Source of the DNA: Eucalyptus grandis
Taxonomy: Eukaryota; Streptophyta; Magnoliopsida; Myrtales; Myrtaceae
NCBI RefSeq assembly: GCF_016545825.1
Contig: NC_052621.1
Location: 20,858,940-20,922,939, forward strand
DNA: 64,000 bases
Direction of reading: 5' to 3'
A program made the position numbers and the translations under genes. Positions 58,920 to 64,000 of this stretch are shown one piece after another. Positions within the stretch are counted from its first letter, which is position 1. Each line of letters begins with the position of its first letter. The notes beneath the pieces were generated by a model. That model worked only from the letters and a program-made list of their open reading frames with translations, was not told where the DNA came from and did not search any database.

Positions 58920-60603
58920 ATGAGTCCTTCACCGCCACGGCCGGACTGGAACAAGACCGACTGGATCGTCCAAGTCGAGGACAACCTCAAGCGCAAGGCC
59001 TCCAACGACCAACAGTGCTGGAACAAGCAGTCCATCTACAGGGTCCGTGCCTGCATCACCGACCTCAACAGCAAGGCCTATCAGCCGCAGGTTGTCTCCT
59101 TCGGCCCCTACCACTATGGCAAGAAGCACCTTCTCCCTATGGAGGAACACAAGTGCCGTGCGCTTTTCAAATTCCTCGAGCGGTCGGGGAAGCCCCTCAA
59201 GCCCTTCCTCGAGTCCCTGAGGGAGGTGGCGCAGGACCTGGAGGAGAGCTACGATGCACTGGACCTGGAGTGGAAGGTGGGCGGTGGCGAGGGCGCGGCA
59301 TTACGGTTCCTGGAGCTCATGATCACTGACGGCTGCTTCATGCTTGAGATCCTCCGAGTTGCAAACCAGGAGCTGACACCGGCCTATGAGGTCAACGACC
59401 CCATCTTCAGCAACCACGGGAAGCTCCACGTAATGCCGTACATAAGGCGGGACATGCTGATGCTGGAGAATCAACTGCCAATGCTAGTGCTGGATCGGCT
59501 GGTGGCTGTCGAGAGTGACGGCAAGAAGGTTAGTTTCTTAGATTTCACTCCATCGTAAGAGAGATTTCACAAACCGCCGTCCTATGCTAACAGCATATCT
59601 TGGTGATTTCAGATGGACTCCATGTGGGATCCATGAGATTGATTCAAGACTAACCGACAATTTCATTATTACATCAATCCATCGGAAACCTCTTTTTACA
59701 CCTCTTATGCAAGTAGTATCCATACGACAGCCCAATTTTGTCTTGTCCATATTACCATATATCTAGAGTCGATTATTCCTTGCATCATAAGAGTTGCTGC
59801 ATCTTGAGACAAGTAAGCCTCCCCAGATCATATAAGTGCTCGACGAGCCCATACAGCACTGACTTTATACTCCAACAACGCAGGGTCACGATTTCATCAA
59901 CCGTCTCATTCTCCACTTCTTCTACTGCCACAGCAAGGACGTTGGCAAATGCCTACACGTCCTGGACGTCTATAGGAAGAGCCTGCTGTTCCAAGAGGAG
60001 AAGCCCAAGAATGAGAAGTCCGAGAAGAAGGACAAGTCCAATAAGGTCCCATTCAAGCCGTGCCGGGAGACAATCCGGTCAGCCACCAAGCTCCACGAGC
60101 ACGGGATCTGGTTCAGCAAGAGCAAGAGCAGCAGCCTCAAGGACATCTCCTTTGCCAGAGGGGTCCTGAGTCTCCCCACGATCCAAGTGGACGACACCAC
60201 GGAGTCTGTATACCTCAACCTTATCGCGTTCGAGCACTTACATGTCGGGGCTGGGAATGAGGTCACGTCCTACATCTTCCTCATGGACAAAATCATCGAC
60301 AAAGAGGGGGATGTCGCACTGCTCGATGCCCAGGGCATCATCCAGAATGCCCTCGGGAGCGACAAGGCAGTCGCCGAGCTGTTCAATTCGCTGTGCAAGG
60401 AAGTGACGCTTGAACCCGAGAGTAGCCTCGATAGCGTGCACAAAGAGGTCAGCGACTTCTGCAAGAAGACCTGGTACACATGGATCGCTACTCTCTACCA
60501 TACCTACTTCAGGAATCCTTGGTCTATGTTGTCTGTCATGGCAGCCATCCTCCTCTTCGCACTCGCTATAATTCAGACCGTATATACCGTGCTCCACCCT
60601 TGA
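58920..60603 (+). CDS. DUF247 (UPF0481) protein, intact two-exon gene
   Basis: Exon 1 58920-59528 (203 codons), intron 59529-59883 (GTTAGT...AACGCAG, phase 0), exon 2 59884-60603 (239 codons plus stop); 442 residues, a usual DUF247 length. Family blocks are in order: IYRVRACITDLN (about 40), QPQVVSFGPYHYGKKHL (60-76), FLELMITDGCFMLEIL (about 133-148), NDPIFSNHGK, PYIRRDMLMLENQLP (about 178-192), CLHVLDVYRKSL (exon 2), FARGVLSLPTIQVDDTTE, LNLIAFEHLH, YIFLMDKIIDKEGDVALL and a C-terminal hydrophobic membrane segment (NPWSMLSVMAAILLFALAII). A lysine-rich insert (KPKNEKSEKKDKSNK) lies in exon 2. No lesion is seen. DUF247 proteins are plant-specific, usually membrane-anchored, and mostly of unknown function; two of them act at the S and Z self-incompatibility loci of grasses. 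No such role can be inferred here. Confidence 0.93.
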
Positions 60604-61795
60604 ACCCTCCCTTTGCCTCTCTCTAAAATATATATGTTCCTGTCTTTTGGTTTTTTCTACTGATGGTTGATGCTCGATGATTACCTCTTGATTGGTTGTT
60701 GATTGTTGTTATGAACCATTTTCATCCTGTTTTCAGTCTTGTTCACTATCTCTCTTTAAATGTTTTGAATGATGGACGTTTGGCTGTCTATTTATCATTA
60801 TCTAATGGCGGTTCTCTTGCTTCAGTCTTCATGTTTGTCTAATTTGCCTGGGAAGTATGAAGGATGATCTAGCTTTAGGCAAATAAAATCTTCCATCGCA
60901 CCATTTTTCTTTTTTTTTATTAAAATTTGTTTACAAATTGCAGCGAATTTAAGTGAATCAAATATGACCTTCAAAGTCATCTCTATTCTTCACCGGCTTG
61001 ATAATTCAAAAGTCATCTATATATTTTCCAGTCAACATCTTTTCCAATCAATCATTGACACGGAGAACATACTTTTATGCCTGAGAGATATTTTGAAAAT
61101 TCCAACCTCCTTCCTGAAATAAAGACAGCAAAAGATATTCACTGTTTTTGACCACCTATATCGAAATAAGCTGATAGCGGATTGCTAATTATGTACAGAG
61201 AAAACCCACAAATTTATAGAATCTACAGTTCTCTAACCTTGATAAACAAAACTTATATTTTCTGTATGAATTGCTGTTATAAAAATGAAGCAAGTAATAA
61301 GATAAAATAGATATGAAAAGAAGGAAATAATCCGGACATTGAATTTATGTGGTTTGATTGATATAACCTACCTCCATAGGAAAAGTATCTTATAATTTCA
61401 ATATAAAACAAATGATACAATAGAGATTATAATTACATTTGAGTGCTTAAACACTTTTGATGTTTCCTAAACCCCCTAATTACACCCAATAACAAAGTTA
61501 GTATTTAGCTCTCATAGATTTTAAAGAAATAATCTCTCGATCTTATAAATAAAATAAACAAATTCTTAACACAATAACTAAACTGGTTCACTCGTGTGTA
61601 GTTATAGCGAATATTTCCCTCTTTTGCTTCGGGAAAGCTCTCCCATCCTCCCTGCCTCTTTACATAATGCTGAAGAAGGCCCTCCTCACGATTAAAATAA
61701 TGGAACTCCTCATTCTTTATTTTTCTTTGGGCATGGGTCTCCATCATGATGCAACTTGCAGCTAGCGAGAGTTCCCTCAATTTCCGCTGAAGGGA
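60604..61795. other. 3' flank of the intact DUF247 gene
   Basis: Aligns with 1-60, 407-560 and 620-835. There is no gene; the 91-codon minus-strand frame at 61505-61780 has no recognisable domain. Confidence 0.6.
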
Positions 61796-61803
61796 GTCAC
61801 GTG

Positions 61804-62468
61804 TAGGGGGTGTGCAAAATACCCGGGAACCGCCCGGACCTCCCGGAACCGGACCGGAACCGCCCAGAACCGGTGGTTCTTGAGAGAACCGGTCCGGTTT
61901 CCGGTTTCAATTTTTCGGAACGGTGGGTACGGTCCGGTTCCCGGTTCCATGGGCGGATCCGCCCACTCAGACCGGACCGGAACCTTTTAATATTAAAAAA
62001 AATTACTAAAAAAAAACTCTAGATTGATCTCATCTTCTCACTCCCTTCGTCTTCGGTTCTCTCTCTCTTTGTCTCTTCCTCGGGTCCTCCTAATCCTATT
62101 GCCATTTTGATTCCTCCCCAAGCGTTGACGCCGCCGCCGCCGCTGTTCGCCCCCTCGCGTCGACGGCCACTCGCCATAGCCGCAGAAAATTGTTTTGCGA
62201 CCGTTCTATGTTGAAAACTCGACCATAGACCTCCTCCCCTCCTTCCCAACTCATAGACCCGACCGTTTTATGTTGAAAACCAAAATTGTTTCACGTCAAA
62301 ATCGGTTCCATGGATCCACTCGGGAACCGGACCGGACCGGCGGTCCGGTTCGGGTGGATCCATGCAACAAACGGGTGGATCCCGGTTCCAATTTTTCGGA
62401 AGCGGTCCTTAGCAGGCGGTTCCCGGTTCTAAGTCGGGAACCACCCGCCCGGACCATGCACACCCCTA
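61804..62468. mobile_element. hAT-type MITE
   Basis: 665 bp with terminal inverted repeats TAGGGG(G)TGTGCA and its complement TGCACACCCCTA, flanked by a perfect 8-bp TSD GTCACGTG (61796-61803, 62469-62476). Subterminal regions are full of GGAACCGG/CCGGTTCC words in both orientations, as is common in hAT transposase-binding ends. No transposase is present. Confidence 0.9.
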
Positions 62469-62621
62469 GTCACGTGTGTCTAGCAAGAGGAGTCTATGCC
62501 TTCTCGCTTTGATCCTTTTGACATGTTTAATTTCCACGAACAACTTCATCTCCCGCCACTGCAAACCTAACTCCATTGTCAGTAAACAAATAGAAATTGT
62601 GAGCCCATATTAAAAGTTGAC

Positions 62622-63088
62622 TGTTAAATTATTGATCTAATTTCTAGAAACTTTAAGATAGACATGAGCTAGAGAAGCCAAGAAAAATCCTAGAAGAGTC
62701 CATAAAATTATCTCTGCAAATGGCAGAGATTTTTGCCTAGAAGAGTTGGTTGCTCAGGAAAAAGAATTGTAAAAGAATTTACTAGAAGTCAAAAACGGTG
62801 GGCCATAAGTCGGTGGAGCTCCCTTATAAATAGGAAGGGGGGAGCGCAGCAGACCAATAAGGTAAGCAAGCTCCTTCCCCTTCCCTTTGCACTAAAACTA
62901 AATAATAAAATACTTCTTTTTGTTCCCTTGTGCTTCTTGGCTGCCACTCTCTTTTACACATTTTTATTATTACTTTGCCCAACCATTTCTTGCCCACATT
63001 GTTCTTAGTTCTTTTTCTCTCTTGATGGTTCACACACAAAACACTCCCTTGCACACAAATCAAACACACTTTTCCGCAAATACCAACA
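62622..63088 (+). mobile_element. Solo LTR of the copia family
   Basis: 467 bp, reverse orientation relative to the copia LTRs at 2159 and 23493 (TGTTAAATTATTGATC at the start, CCAACA at the end). It has the same TATAAATAGGAAGGGG promoter context (62825) and a perfect TSD TTGAC (62617-62621, 63089-63093). It formed by LTR-LTR recombination after an independent insertion. It is more diverged from the two LTRs than they are from each other. Confidence 0.92.
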
Positions 63089-64000
63089 TTGACCAACCGT
63101 GTGCATTTGTGGCCGTAATTCTCCATTTATTCCATTACTCTTGCAATCATCATTAACAGTAATGGGAACAACCCAGACAGAAGTACCTCGTTGTGAACTT
63201 TAGAATTACATGACCGAGCATCCAAACACTCATATTTTTCACAATTTCGATGAACCACAACTTAAAAGATGAGGGTAGCTGTTTCAATAAGGAATTCGGA
63301 GCGTCCTTCCAAAGTGGCAATAGCTCGATATTAGGCTTCCTATCGTCTTCCAGTTCCGATTAAGCGCAGCTGCCATTAGAATAATTATCAATTTCGCACC
63401 ATCGTCAGACGAGCAATGATTCTAATGTTTTGTTGTTGAAATAGGGAAATGGAAGGAGAAGGCAAACGTACAAGGTGATTCTCAAGACGCCTCCAGTAGA
63501 AGCCCCGGAGGAAAGCAAGCAAGGACATAAATAGTCAACGCGTTCTTCCCTATCCATTGCAGAACCATAGCAGTACGCGTAAGTCCCCCGAAATAAACCT
63601 GCTGAGGAAAAACCCCATTAGGAAAAACCAGAACATGTGGAACATAAGATAAAAGCGACAGCCATGTAACTGCGTGTTAGAGAGCCTCATTCACATGCAT
63701 GCCTGTTATGACAAAGCAAATCACCAAAAAGATTGATAAGTCATACGACTGTCCTCAGAACCGAAAGGTGATTGTGATATTAATCAAGATTGAAAGTAAA
63801 TCACCCTAAAAGGTTTAGCGCCAGGCCTTGAGCCACAAGAAGAAGATGAAATTATCCAGTGGAAAGTTCTATCCCCATGATCCTGAAAGCAAAATGCCAA
63901 AGGAAGAAAATGGTAAAAATTGTAATCTCCATTGAGTAAAATAAAATCTCCGTGATACACGATACTCTCACCTTAAAATTGACAATTACAAGTCCAAAGT
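63089..64000. repeat. Paralogous 3' flank, copy of 800-1700
   Basis: From about 63215 the sequence follows 825-1700 with scattered changes (TGGCAATAGCTCGATAT, AGTCAACGCGTTCT, CCTTAAAATTGACAATTACA). No gene is seen. Extending right should reach the uninterrupted counterpart of the relic at 2081. Confidence 0.75.

Noticed and set aside
1..64000. tRNA, rRNA or other RNA genes
   Set aside because: None was found by eye. The tRNA-like words seen are retrotransposon primer-binding sites.

Overview
This is a stretch of a eudicot-like plant nuclear genome. It holds plant DUF247 (UPF0481) genes with single spliceable introns, plant LTR-retrotransposon lineages (Ty1/copia, Ty3/gypsy Tat/Ogre type and a chromovirus) and plant-type MITEs. 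The species cannot be fixed from sequence alone. By summing element coordinates, about three quarters of the window is transposon-derived.

Layout. Bases 1-2158 and 23913 to about 24900 are the 3' flank of a DUF247 unit whose gene lies just left of the window. This flank is split by a Ty1/copia element (2159-23912, minus strand, TSD TATCA), which is itself split inside its protease codons by a 16.9-kb Tat/Ogre-type element (Ogre-1, 5573-22425, minus strand, TSD TCCCC). Next comes a second DUF247 unit: upstream blocks at 24950-28238, then a two-exon gene starting at 28239. That gene is broken by a 5.2-kb chromovirus (29378-34597, TSD CTGTT), by a one-base frameshift near 34740, and by a 19-kb Tat/Ogre-type element (Ogre-2, 35144-54135, plus strand, TSD TGTGT) inserted just before the C-terminal codons, which reappear at 54141-54187. 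The third unit starts near 54370, carries a MULE-type MITE (54636-55285, TSD TAATATAAT) in its upstream region, and contains the only intact host gene, a DUF247 gene at 58920-60603. Its 3' flank holds a hAT-type MITE (61804-62468, 8-bp TSD GTCACGTG) and a solo LTR of the same copia family (62622-63088, TSD TTGAC), then sequence paralogous to 800-1700.

How the parts relate. The backbone is a tandem array of at least three DUF247 units, visible as paralogous 5' and 3' flanks. Most large insertions interrupt it and can be ordered by nesting and empty-site comparison. The two Ogre-type elements differ in strand, LTR body and degree of decay. They share terminal sequences, primer-binding site, polypurine tract, ORF1-gag-pro-RT-RNaseH-aRNH-INT order and a repeated 3' UTR hairpin core.

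Most notable observations: (1) a short hairpin core repeated about 12 times in Ogre-1 and about 7-8 times in Ogre-2, with an apparent compensatory base-pair change; (2) the DUF247 array with one gene destroyed by three lesions, including a chromovirus LTR that fuses an integrase tail in frame; (3) a chromovirus whose pol frame ends inside its 3' LTR; (4) a duplicated zinc-knuckle segment between protease and RT in Ogre-2; (5) an unrecognised coding relic crossing the copia insertion site. Ogre-2 is unusually rich in single-base deletions, so assembly error should be excluded before its decay is interpreted.
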